DNA from: Claveliimonas sp034178805
Lineage (GTDB): Bacteria > Bacillota > Clostridia > Lachnospirales > Lachnospiraceae
DNA length: 64,000 bases
Reading direction: 5' to 3'
Assembly: GCF_050314255.1 (NCBI RefSeq)
Contig: NZ_JBNPMZ010000012.1
Span: 1 to 64,000 of the forward strand
The notes beneath the pieces were generated by a model. It searched no databases and had not been told where the DNA came from. It worked only from the letters and a program-made list of their open reading frames with translations. The stretch's first letter is position 1. Each line of letters starts with the position of its first letter. A program made the translations under genes and the position numbers. Shown one piece after another: positions 1 to 7,914 of this stretch.

Positions 1-169
1 TTTTGCTGTCTCACTGAGTCAGCTCAAACATAATATCATGATTCATATGTGTTTGTCAATAGTTTTTTTAAACTTTTTTCAACTTTTTTTGACATTCACA
101 TTTCAGCGTCTGATAATAGGAAGTTTTGTTAAAACTTCTATTTGCTTCCACGCCTCATAAGGCAAACAA

Positions 170-197
170 AAAACTACTGAACTTTCTCAGCAGTTTT
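170..197 (-). terminator. Terminator downstream of tRNA-Ser
   Basis: Read on the minus strand, an 11-bp stem (AAAACTGCTGA / TCAGTAGTTTT, one G-T pair) with a 6-nt loop runs into a T-rich stretch, 9 nt after the tRNA discriminator base. Bases 1-169 beyond it are AT-rich and show no gene. Confidence 0.75.
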
Positions 198-205
198 CGC
201 CTTAA

Positions 206-293
206 CGGAGAAAGAGGGATTTGAACCCTCGCGCCGGTCACCCGACCTACACCCTTAGCAGGGGCGCCTCTTCAGCCTCTTGAGTATTTCTCC
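206..293 (-). tRNA. tRNA-Ser (anticodon GCT)
   Basis: The minus strand folds as an 88-nt class II tRNA. The acceptor stem is GGAGAAA / TTTCTCC, the anticodon loop CTGCTAA carries GCT, the variable arm is long as in serine tRNAs, and the T-arm is GAGGGTTCAAATCCCTC. The 3' CCA is not encoded. It lies just downstream of plsC but has its own promoter. Confidence 0.95.
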
Positions 294-303
294 AGCAAGG
301 GTT

Positions 304-332
304 ATTATACTATCCCCTTGTTTACTTGTCAA
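304..332 (-). promoter_or_regulatory. Sigma-A promoter of tRNA-Ser
   Basis: On the minus strand a perfect TTGACA (327-332) and perfect TATAAT (304-309) are separated by 17 bp. The -10 ends 10 nt before the tRNA 5' end. Confidence 0.9.
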
Positions 333-360
333 CATGTTTTTTTATATTTTTCTTTTCTTT

Positions 361-1077
361 TTAATCAGACGTATTTGCATGTATTACTTCTTCAATTCTT
401 CTCTTTACTTCTGCTGCAATCTGATTAGTCTTCATATCTTTATATTCTTCATAATATAGGGGGTTCAGAAAATGTACCTGAACTGTTACCGGTTTAATCG
501 TATTCGTATCAAAAGGTTTAAATGAATCTATCAGAGCTACCGGTACAATCGGACATTGTGCTTTTGTAGCTGCTTTAAAGCTTCCACCTTTAAACTCTCC
601 GGGATGGTTTCCATTTTTAGAACGTGTTCCTTCTGCAAATATAAGATAATTTCTTCCATTCTTTACTTCTTTTGTTACATCGATAATTACCTGCATTGCC
701 TGACGGACATCATCCCTGTCAAGCAAATATGCACGCATACAGGCAATCACCTGTTTCAGAAATTGTATATTCTGAACTTCTTTCTTTGCTACAACAGAGA
801 AGGGATGAGGACATACATCCAGAATTGCAAGTACATCATAAAGCCCCTGATGATTTGGATAGAACATAAATCCATCTTGATCCGGAATATTTTCCTGTCC
901 ATGCACATCTACCGTTACATTTCCGCCAATATTTGCACGACGGGTAATAAAGCGGAGCATTTCATAATGTTCTTCTTCTGTATACTTATCCACATGAGAT
1001 GCATGATAACAAAGTTTTATCCACATATATGGCACAAGAAGAATATTTCTTAATACCATCATAATAATTCTTTTCAT
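361..1077 (-). CDS. plsC: 1-acyl-sn-glycerol-3-phosphate acyltransferase
   Basis: 238 aa. This family transfers an acyl chain to lysophosphatidic acid to give phosphatidic acid at the cytoplasmic membrane. The acyltransferase block I NHQGLYD (HX4D, near residue 75) and block III FAEGTRS (near residue 147) are present, as is the downstream PIVPVALID strand. The N-terminus is hydrophobic and probably membrane-associated. Its ATG overlaps the stop of the upstream fumarase beta gene by one base (TAATG), so it is probably co-transcribed and translationally coupled with fumAB. No clear terminator follows; the tRNA-Ser promoter lies directly behind it. Confidence 0.9.
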   Translation of the reverse strand: MKRIIMMVLRNILLVPYMWIKLCYHASHVDKYTEEEHYEMLRFITRRANIGGNVTVDVHGQENIPDQDGFMFYPNHQGLYDVLAILDVCPHPFSVVAKKEVQNIQFLKQVIACMRAYLLDRDDVRQAMQVIIDVTKEVKNGRNYLIFAEGTRSKNGNHPGEFKGGSFKAATKAQCPIVPVALIDSFKPFDTNTIKPVTVQVHFLNPLYYEEYKDMKTNQIAAEVKRRIEEVIHANTSD

Positions 1078-1625
1078 TATTTCTGATACTCCTTAATCGC
1101 CGTCTCATACAGATTATTGCCTTCACAGTCTGCCACTACAATCACAGGAAAATCTTCTACTTCCAGTTTGCGGATTGCTTCTGCTCCCAGATCATCGTAG
1201 GCAACTACTTCTGATTTTTTGATACATTTTGATAATAATGCTCCCGCTCCACCAACAGCTGCAAAGTAAACACTCTGATTTCTCACGATGGCATCCAGCA
1301 CTGCCTGGCTTCTTTTTCCTTTTCCTATCATTGCTCCAAGTCCCAGATCCAGAAGCCTCGGAGCATATTTATCCATACGGCTTGCTGTCGTAGGACCGGC
1401 AGAACCAATTGGTCTTCCTTCTCTTGCAGGGGATGGTCCCATATAATAGATCATCTGATTTTCGATATCAACCGGAAGCTTCTCACCTCTGTTAAGAGTT
1501 TCATCCATTCTCTTATGAGCTGCGTCACGGGCAGTATAGATAGTACCGGTAATATAGACGTAATCACCTGCACGCAGCTTCTGTGCCTCTTCTTTTGTAA
1601 TTGGTGCCTGAATATATTTTTCCAT
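1077..1625 (-). CDS. fumB: Fumarate hydratase class I, beta subunit
   Basis: 182 aa. This is the C-terminal (swivelling) half of the two-subunit iron-sulfur hydro-lyase that interconverts fumarate and malate; the related L-tartrate dehydratase beta subunit is an alternative. The signature GPSPAREGRPIGSAGPTT (about residues 62-79) and the SRMD that follows are diagnostic of the Fumerase_C family. The gene lies 2 nt downstream of the alpha subunit, and the two must assemble into one enzyme. Fumarase is favoured because the split alpha/beta form is the common fumarase of Clostridia. Confidence 0.88.
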   Translation of the reverse strand: MEKYIQAPITKEEAQKLRAGDYVYITGTIYTARDAAHKRMDETLNRGEKLPVDIENQMIYYMGPSPAREGRPIGSAGPTTASRMDKYAPRLLDLGLGAMIGKGKRSQAVLDAIVRNQSVYFAAVGGAGALLSKCIKKSEVVAYDDLGAEAIRKLEVEDFPVIVVADCEGNNLYETAIKEYQK

Positions 1626-1627
1626 CT

Positions 1628-2470
1628 CTATACCTCCCTGATAATATGTCTGTTCACATGACAGCAGATATTAATTCCCACCGGAAGACCTGCTATATGA
1701 GTTGGATAGGTATTTACATTAACGGCAAGTGCAGTCACTCTTCCTCCGAGACCACCGGGGCCGATTCCGAGTCCGTTAATTTTTTCAACCATCTCTTCTT
1801 CCAGAGATTTCACCCATTCAATTTCTGAATGTGTCCCAACTTCTCTTGTCAATGCTTCCTTTGCCATCAGAGCACATTTTTCGAAGGTACCGCCGATTCC
1901 GACACCTACAACCATTGGAGGGCAGGCATTTGGACCTGCATCTTTTACTGCAGTAAGAATAGCATTCTTTACTCCTTCTATACCATCAGCAGGCTTCAAC
2001 ATGAATACACGACTCATATTTTCACTGCCAAATCCTTTTGGAGCAACTTTTATCTTAACTTTATCGCCGTCCACTATATTATAATGAATAACAGCCGGGG
2101 TATTATCTTTCGTATTTTCACGGATAATCGGATCTCCAACTACTGATTTACGCAGGAATCCCTCTACATATCCCTGGCGGACCCCTTCATTGACAGCCTC
2201 CGTTATACTTCCGCCTTCAAAATGAACTTCCTGTCCTACTTCCAGGAATACGACTGCCATTCCGGTATCCTGACATATTGGAATCATATCCTCAGCGGCA
2301 ATGCGGAGATTATCCTGAAGCTGATTTAAAATCTGTTTTCCCAGCGGTGCCTCTTCTGTCTCTACAGCCTGTCTCATCGCATCATCCATATCTTTAGAAA
2401 GAAAGTGATTGGCTTCAATACACATTTCTTTGATATTCTTCGTAATTTCACTTACATTAACTGTACGCAT
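1628..2470 (-). CDS. fumA: Fumarate hydratase class I, alpha subunit
   Basis: 280 aa. It is the [4Fe-4S]-carrying half of class I fumarase. Three likely cluster cysteines are visible: ICQDTG (near 65), NACPPMV (near 183) and the C-terminal NICC (near 270). GFGSENMS, a family signature, is near residue 146. The start is the ATG at 2470, behind a strong AAGGAGG site. It is the first gene of a fumA-fumB-plsC operon read from the minus-strand promoter near 2504-2533. Tartrate dehydratase alpha subunit is a less likely alternative. Confidence 0.9.
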   Translation of the reverse strand: MRTVNVSEITKNIKEMCIEANHFLSKDMDDAMRQAVETEEAPLGKQILNQLQDNLRIAAEDMIPICQDTGMAVVFLEVGQEVHFEGGSITEAVNEGVRQGYVEGFLRKSVVGDPIIRENTKDNTPAVIHYNIVDGDKVKIKVAPKGFGSENMSRVFMLKPADGIEGVKNAILTAVKDAGPNACPPMVVGVGIGGTFEKCALMAKEALTREVGTHSEIEWVKSLEEEMVEKINGLGIGPGGLGGRVTALAVNVNTYPTHIAGLPVGINICCHVNRHIIREV

Positions 2471-2503
2471 TGTTGTCCTCCTTATCTTTTGCTTTCTTTA
2501 AAT

Positions 2504-2533
2504 AGTATAATAGCAATGCAGCTTTAAAATCAA
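2504..2533 (-). promoter_or_regulatory. Probable promoter of fumA-fumB-plsC
   Basis: On the minus strand, TTGATT (2528-2533), an 18-bp spacer and TATACT (2504-2509) precede the fumA ribosome site. The fit is reasonable but not perfect. Confidence 0.5.
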
Positions 2534-2609
2534 GTCAACGAAAAATAAACTTTCCAAATCATACCAATTGTTATAAAATATATTTAAGAAAATCAAAGGA
2601 GGTTTCTCT

Positions 2610-3056
2610 ATGACTACTAATATTGATATGGAACAGCTTCAGAAGGATGCTGTTGATATTTTTAATTCCGGATTTGCCTGTTCTGAATCTGTAATTTATG
2701 CAATCAGAAAACATTTTGAAATTGATTTGTCAGATGACGCCATTGCTATGAGTTCCGGATTTCCATGGGGTCTTGGCGGCGGAGGATGTATCTGCGGTGC
2801 ACTTGCAGGTGGAACGATGTGTCTCGGATATTTCTTTGGAAGAAAAACACCAGGTGATCCGAAGATTACGAAATGTTTTGAACTTACTAACGAGCTTCAT
2901 GATTATTTTAAAGAAACCTGTGGAGCTACCTGCTGTCGTGTTCTTACAAAAGGGAAAGAAAAAAATTCTCCGGAAAGAAAAGCACAGTGTACAACATTTG
3001 TTGCCAATACTGTAAAAAAGGTTGCTGAAATTATTATTCGGGAACTTGAACAGTAA
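2610..3056 (+). CDS. C_GCAxxG_C_C family protein (putative redox/metal protein)
   Basis: 148 aa, start set by AAAGGAGG at 2597-2604. The conserved cysteine pattern that names the family is visible: FACSESV near residue 23, GGGCICGALAGG near residues 57-66, then ETCGATCCRVL near 107-112 and a late Cys near 125. Members are common in Clostridia and often annotated as redox-active or metal-binding, but no reaction is established. It is monocistronic, lying between the divergent fumarase operon and the thi operon. Confidence 0.8.
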   Translation: MTTNIDMEQLQKDAVDIFNSGFACSESVIYAIRKHFEIDLSDDAIAMSSGFPWGLGGGGCICGALAGGTMCLGYFFGRKTPGDPKITKCFELTNELHDYFKETCGATCCRVLTKGKEKNSPERKAQCTTFVANTVKKVAEIIIRELEQ

Positions 3057-3063
3057 AAAATAA

Positions 3064-3092
3064 TTGACATTTTACTCATATATTTTTATACT
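3064..3092 (+). promoter_or_regulatory. Promoter of the thiSFGE operon
   Basis: TTGACA (3064-3069), a 17-bp spacer and TATACT (3087-3092) form a near-consensus sigma-A promoter. Transcription would start near 3099, giving a leader of about 108 nt before thiS. Confidence 0.8.
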
Positions 3093-3129
3093 GAATCTGA
3101 ATTACATATTGTAATAATTGAGATTGAAC

Positions 3130-3187
3130 AGAAGTTCATGAAGGGGTGCACCACCACGGGTGTATTTCTTTGTGGACTTCTTTTTTT
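3130..3187 (+). terminator. Leader terminator (attenuator) before thiS
   Basis: AGAAGTTCA (3130-3138) pairs with TGGACTTCT (3173-3181), with an inner stem TGCACC / GGTGTA, and is followed by seven T's. It lies between the operon promoter and the thiS ribosome site, where read-through must be regulated for the operon to be expressed. The TPP-riboswitch conserved strings (CTGAGA and the CCTGATCTGGATAATGCC-like core) are not seen in this leader. Confidence 0.6.
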
Positions 3188-3206
3188 CTATCGGAAAGGA
3201 GGATTT

Positions 3207-3404
3207 ATGATAACGGTAAATGGAAATGAAATTTTCTTAACTCTGCCTATGACACTGTCTGAATATCTGGAACAGAATCAATACAAATTAAATCGGATTG
3301 CTGTTGAATTAAATGGAAATATTATTCCCAAATCAGAGTATACTTCTGTTTCTTTAAATGATGGAGATCATCTGGAAGTGGTCAGTTTTGTAGGAGGAGG
3401 CTAG
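3207..3404 (+). CDS. thiS: Sulfur carrier protein ThiS
   Basis: 65-aa beta-grasp protein ending in the Gly-Gly tail (VVSFVGGG) that is adenylated by ThiF and converted to a thiocarboxylate, the sulfur donor for thiazole formation. I start it at ATG 3207 (MITVNGNEIF) because AAAGGAGG ends 4 nt upstream. The longer frame from 3138 would run through the attenuator hairpin. It is the first gene of the thiS-thiF-thiG-thiE cluster, 3 nt before thiF. Confidence 0.92.
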   Translation: MITVNGNEIFLTLPMTLSEYLEQNQYKLNRIAVELNGNIIPKSEYTSVSLNDGDHLEVVSFVGGG

Positions 3405-3407
3405 ATT

Positions 3408-4055
3408 ATGCAGAATTTACTTACCAGAGAACAGATATCGGAAGCTCTCATCAACCGCCATTCCTCTGAAATACAGGAAAAGCTCACCAGTGGAAATGTT
3501 GCAATCGCCGGATTGGGAGGTCTTGGTTCCAATGTGGCATGTTACCTTGCCCGAATCGGAGTAGGACATCTTCATTTGATTGATTTTGACATTGTAGATA
3601 TCACGAATTTGAACCGTCAGCAGTATTTTATGGAGCATATTGGTATGTATAAGACAGAAGCTATTGTTTCTATTCTTATGAAAATTAATCCTTATCTGGA
3701 TATCAGAACCAGCTGTGTAAAGGTTACTAAAGAAAATATTTGTGAATTATTTCAGGAAAATGACATCATATGTGAGGCTTTTGACGACCCTGAATCAAAG
3801 GCAATACTGGTAAATGGTATACTAGAACATTTCCCAGGAAAGAAAATAGTTGCCGCATCGGGAATGGCCGGATATGGAGACAGTAATAAAATCCGCACCA
3901 GGAAGATTACATCAAATTTCTATTTATGCGGGGATGAGACCAGCGAATCCGCACCGGGTAACGGACTTATGGCACCCAGGGTAGCTATCTGTGCTGCCCA
4001 TGAAGCAAATATGATTACCAGACTAATTCTGGAAAACAAAAGAAAGAAGGACTGA
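3408..4055 (+). CDS. thiF: ThiS adenylyltransferase ThiF (family 2)
   Basis: 215 aa. An E1-like enzyme that activates the ThiS C-terminus with ATP. The nucleotide-binding GLGGLGSN is near residues 35-42, followed by HLIDFDIVDITNLNRQQY, the adenylation motif. It is shorter than the E. coli ThiF/MoeB type and lacks the paired CxxC zinc ligands, which matches the short clostridial ThiF family. Operon position between thiS and thiG fixes the function. Confidence 0.9.
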   Translation: MQNLLTREQISEALINRHSSEIQEKLTSGNVAIAGLGGLGSNVACYLARIGVGHLHLIDFDIVDITNLNRQQYFMEHIGMYKTEAIVSILMKINPYLDIRTSCVKVTKENICELFQENDIICEAFDDPESKAILVNGILEHFPGKKIVAASGMAGYGDSNKIRTRKITSNFYLCGDETSESAPGNGLMAPRVAICAAHEANMITRLILENKRKKD

Positions 4056-4059
4056 TATT

Positions 4060-4833
4060 ATGAATTTTACAGACGATAAATTAATCATTGGAGGTCATGA
4101 ATTTACCTCCCGTTTTATATTAGGTTCCGGTAAATATTCTCTGGAACTGATTCAGGCATGTGTTGAAAAAGCAGAAGCTCAGATTATTACCATGGCACTT
4201 CGCCGCACCAGTGAGCAGGATACTACCAATATTCTGGACTATATTCCGGATCATGTAACTCTGCTTCCCAATACTTCCGGATCTAAAACAGCGGAGGAAG
4301 CTGTCCGTATTGCCAGACTTTCCAGAGAGATATGCGGAAGTAATTTTGTGAAACTGGAAGTAATCCCAGACTCTAAATATCTCCTTCCGGATAATTATGA
4401 AACGATCAAAGCAACTGAAATTCTTGCAAAAGAAGGATTTATTGTTATGCCTTATATGTACCCTGATCTGAATGCCGCAAGAGCAATGGTCAACGCAGGT
4501 GCTGCATGTATTATGCCTCTTGGTGCACCAATCGGTTCTAACAAGGGACTTTGCACCAAAGATTTCATCCGTATTCTGATCGATGAGATTGATCTTCCTA
4601 TTATCGTAGACGCAGGTATAGGACGTCCTTCTCAGGCATGTGAAGCCATGGAAATGGGTGCTGCTGCTGTTATGGCAAATACTGCGATTGCCAGCGCGGG
4701 CAATATTCCTCTTATGGCAGAAGCATTTAAACTTGCTATCCAGGCCGGAAGAATGGCTTATTTATCCGGATGTGGAAAAGTGATTGAGAAAGGTGCAAGC
4801 GCATCCTCACCCTTAACAGGAGTATCAAAATAA
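4060..4833 (+). CDS. thiG: Thiazole synthase ThiG
   Basis: 257 aa TIM-barrel enzyme that condenses 1-deoxy-D-xylulose-5-phosphate, dehydroglycine and ThiS thiocarboxylate into thiazole phosphate. Visible signatures: SRFILGSGKYS near residue 18, NTSGSKTAEEAVRIARLSRE near 70-89, VKLEVIPDSKYLLPD with the Schiff-base lysine, PLGAPIGSNKG and VDAGIGRPSQA. The stop overlaps thiE by one base. No thiH or thiO is in the window, so the dehydroglycine-forming enzyme must be elsewhere. Confidence 0.95.
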   Translation: MNFTDDKLIIGGHEFTSRFILGSGKYSLELIQACVEKAEAQIITMALRRTSEQDTTNILDYIPDHVTLLPNTSGSKTAEEAVRIARLSREICGSNFVKLEVIPDSKYLLPDNYETIKATEILAKEGFIVMPYMYPDLNAARAMVNAGAACIMPLGAPIGSNKGLCTKDFIRILIDEIDLPIIVDAGIGRPSQACEAMEMGAAAVMANTAIASAGNIPLMAEAFKLAIQAGRMAYLSGCGKVIEKGASASSPLTGVSK

Positions 4834-5399
4834 TGAATTACAATGATGTTATTGCAGTGACAAACCGTCATATCTGTTCCCGCCCGCTGCCGGAACAGAT
4901 AGAACGGGTCTGCCGCCTCCATCCACATGCTGTGATTCTCCGGGAAAAAGACATGGAAGAGGAAGAATATCTCATTCTTGCACGTCAGGTAATGGATATA
5001 TGCAATTCCTATCAGGTTCCCTGTATCCTGCACAATTTTATAAATGCTGCCAGAAAACTGAATTGCAAAGCTATTCATCTTCCGCTTTCCGTTCTTCGGG
5101 AAAAATATAATCAACTGGAGTATTTTAAATTGATCGGCACATCTGTACATTCCACAGAAGATGCTTTAGAAGCAGTAAAACTGGGAGCTGATTATTTAAC
5201 CGCAGGACATATTTATACCACAGACTGCAAAAAAGGAATCCCTCCCCGTGGGACGGAATTCCTTCGTAATGTCTGTCAATGCACAGACCTTCCGGTCTAT
5301 GCAATCGGCGGTATAAAATTTAATGATTCACAATTTGATGAAATTAAAAGCTGTGGCGCCAAAGGCGGATGTATTATGTCGGGGGCGATGAATCTATGA
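4833..5399 (+). CDS. thiE: Thiamine phosphate synthase / TenI-type protein
   Basis: 188 aa. The ThiE/TenI fold is shown by HAVILREKDM near residue 33, GTSVHS, HIYTTDCKKGIPPRG and YAIGGI. ThiE couples the pyrimidine and thiazole halves of thiamine phosphate; the paralogue TenI is a thiazole tautomerase. The size is nearer TenI, so the exact reaction is open. It is last in the thi operon and its stop codon overlaps the gyrA stop region tail-to-tail by 6 nt. Confidence 0.8.
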   Translation: MNYNDVIAVTNRHICSRPLPEQIERVCRLHPHAVILREKDMEEEEYLILARQVMDICNSYQVPCILHNFINAARKLNCKAIHLPLSVLREKYNQLEYFKLIGTSVHSTEDALEAVKLGADYLTAGHIYTTDCKKGIPPRGTEFLRNVCQCTDLPVYAIGGIKFNDSQFDEIKSCGAKGGCIMSGAMNL

Positions 5400-7901
5400 T
5401 TCCTCCCCCTCCATATTTTCGATTTCATTTCCATTTTCGTTCTCATTTACATTTTCTTCATCACCCTTGCGTACTTTTGCAATACTTGCAACGGTAATTT
5501 TATCTTCCAGATTAATCAGTTTTACACCGGAAGTAATTCTTCCAAGAACAGAGATTCCATCACATTTCATACGGATGACGATTCCCTCTGTATTGATGAT
5601 CATAATCTCGTCATCTTCATCTACTGCTTTCACACCTACCACATTTCCGGTCTTTTCTGTAATCTTATAGCATTTTACTCCTTTTCCTCCACGATTCTGA
5701 GGAGTAAATTCTTCCATGGCAGTCCGTTTTCCCATACCTTTTTCTGAAGCGATCAGAAGATGAGTTCCCTGAGAATCCAGCTGCATGCCAATTACTTCAT
5801 CCCGATCTGTAAGATTCATACCTCTTACACCCATAGATGTTCTTCCTGTTGAGCGGACATCCTTCTCATTGAATCGAATACATTGTCCATATTTTGTAAC
5901 CAGAATAATATCCTTATCATCATCTGTATATTTCACTTCGATCAGTTCATCTTCTTCTCGCAGTGTAATGGCAGCAAGTCCGGTCTTTCTCACATTCATG
6001 TATTCTCTGATCGGGGTTTTCTTTACCAGACCTTTCTTCGTTGCCATGAACAGATACTCGCCTTCCCTGTACTCATCTATCGGGATAACAGCTGTAATCT
6101 TCTCTCCCGGCTGAAGCTGAAGAAGGTTTATAATGGCTGTTCCTCTGGAAGTTCTGCTTGCTTCCGGTATCTCATATGCCTTCATCCGGTATACACGGCC
6201 GGTATTTGTAAAGAACATGATATAATGATGACTGTGAGTCATAAACAGCTCTTCTACATAATCTTCCTCCAGAGTCTGCATACCCTTGATTCCCTTACCT
6301 CCGCGGTTCTGAGCCTTGAAAGTATCATGAGACATTCTCTTTATATACCCAAGCTTCGTCATGGTAATCACAACATCTTGCTTCGGAATCAGATCTTCCA
6401 TGGAAATGTCATACTCATCAAATCCTATGGATGTTCTTCTCTCATCACCATATTTATCGCGGATAATCAGAATTTCTTTCTTAATCACACCGAGAAGCAG
6501 TTTTCTGTCTGCAAGAATTGCTTTTAATTCACCGATTCTTACCATCAGCTCATTGTACTCATTCTCAAGCTTCTCTCTTTCCAGACCGGTAAGAGCACGC
6601 AGACGCATGTCTACGATAGCCTGTGCCTGTACATCGGATAACTCAAATCGTTCCATTAATTCAGTCTTTGCAGTCTGTACAGTGGAGGAACCTCTGATAA
6701 TCTTAATTACCTCGTCAATATTATCCAGAGCAATCAATAAACCTTTTAAGATATGTGCACGCTCTTCTGCTTTATTTAACTCATATTTTGTGCGTCGTGT
6801 CACTACTTCTTCCTGATGAAGAAGATAATAATTCAGCATATCCAGAAGGTTCATTACCTTCGGCTCGTTATTTACCAGAGCAAGCATAATCACGCCAAAA
6901 GTATCCTGAAGCTGTGTATGTTTATATAACTGGTTCAGGAGTACATTCGGATTCACATCACGGCGAAGTTCGATGCAGATTCGCATTCCTTCTCTGCTGG
7001 ACTGGTCACTTAATTCGGTAATTCCATCCAGCTTCTTATCCCTTACCAGTTCTGCAATCTTTTCAATCAGACGGGCCTTATTTACCATGTAAGGAAGTTC
7101 GGTTACGACAATCCTGCTCTTGCCATTTGGCATGGATTCAATATCCGTCACCGCGCGAACGCGTATCTTTCCTCGTCCTGTTCTGTAGGCCTCTTCAATT
7201 CCTCTGGTACCCAGAATCATGGCACCCGTCGGAAAATCAGGTCCTTTCACAATCTGCAGGATATCTTCCATGGTAGTTTCACCATTTTCATCAATCTGAT
7301 CGTCAATAATTTTAACTACCGCATTAATAACCTCTTTCAGATTATGAGGAGGAATATTGGTAGCCATTCCTACAGCAATACCGGATGTACCATTTACAAG
7401 AAGATTCGGAAATCTGGAAGGAAGCACCACCGGCTCCTTCTCCGTCTCATCAAAGTTAGGAGTAAAATCAACCGTATCCTTGTTAATATCTGCCGTCATT
7501 TCCATGGAAATTTTACTCAGTCTTGCCTCTGTGTAACGCATAGCCGCAGCGCCGTCACCATCTACAGAACCAAAGTTTCCATGACCATCCACCAGCGGAT
7601 ATCTGGTAGACCATTCCTGTGCCATATTTACCAGGGCACCATAAATGGAACTGTCTCCGTGAGGATGATATTTACCCATGGTATCACCGACAATACGCGC
7701 ACATTTTCTATGCGGTTTGTCCGGACCATTGTTTAACTCGATCATAGAATACAGAATTCTTCTCTGCACCGGTTTCAGACCATCTCTTACATCCGGCAGT
7801 GCACGGGAGGCGATAACGCTCATGGCATAGTCGATGTAAGAAGTCTCCATCGTCTTCTTCAAATCCACTTCGTGGACTTTATCAAAAATATTGTCTTCCA
7901 T
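5394..7901 (-). CDS. gyrA: DNA gyrase subunit A
   Basis: 835 aa. Type II topoisomerase subunit that cleaves and reseals DNA. The active tyrosine is in AAMRYTEARLS near residue 123. The quinolone region reads KYHPHGDSSIYGALVNMAQ: the Ser of the resistance hot spot is retained, while the acidic residue usual four positions later is Gly. The C-terminal pinwheel has the GyrA box QNRGGKG twice (AQNRGGKGIKG and a later PQNRGGKGVKC). The tail is acidic (NENENGNEIENMEGEES). It lies 13 nt downstream of gyrB and converges on thiE with no terminator visible between. Confidence 0.98.
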   Translation of the reverse strand: MEDNIFDKVHEVDLKKTMETSYIDYAMSVIASRALPDVRDGLKPVQRRILYSMIELNNGPDKPHRKCARIVGDTMGKYHPHGDSSIYGALVNMAQEWSTRYPLVDGHGNFGSVDGDGAAAMRYTEARLSKISMEMTADINKDTVDFTPNFDETEKEPVVLPSRFPNLLVNGTSGIAVGMATNIPPHNLKEVINAVVKIIDDQIDENGETTMEDILQIVKGPDFPTGAMILGTRGIEEAYRTGRGKIRVRAVTDIESMPNGKSRIVVTELPYMVNKARLIEKIAELVRDKKLDGITELSDQSSREGMRICIELRRDVNPNVLLNQLYKHTQLQDTFGVIMLALVNNEPKVMNLLDMLNYYLLHQEEVVTRRTKYELNKAEERAHILKGLLIALDNIDEVIKIIRGSSTVQTAKTELMERFELSDVQAQAIVDMRLRALTGLEREKLENEYNELMVRIGELKAILADRKLLLGVIKKEILIIRDKYGDERRTSIGFDEYDISMEDLIPKQDVVITMTKLGYIKRMSHDTFKAQNRGGKGIKGMQTLEEDYVEELFMTHSHHYIMFFTNTGRVYRMKAYEIPEASRTSRGTAIINLLQLQPGEKITAVIPIDEYREGEYLFMATKKGLVKKTPIREYMNVRKTGLAAITLREEDELIEVKYTDDDKDIILVTKYGQCIRFNEKDVRSTGRTSMGVRGMNLTDRDEVIGMQLDSQGTHLLIASEKGMGKRTAMEEFTPQNRGGKGVKCYKITEKTGNVVGVKAVDEDDEIMIINTEGIVIRMKCDGISVLGRITSGVKLINLEDKITVASIAKVRKGDEENVNENENGNEIENMEGEES

Positions 7902-7914
7902 CTCTTATCCTCTC

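Noticed and set aside
3093..3206. TPP riboswitch before thiS
   Set aside because: GGGGTGC is present, but the conserved CTGAGA and the CCTGATCTGGATAATGCC-like core are not, so only a terminator leader is claimed.
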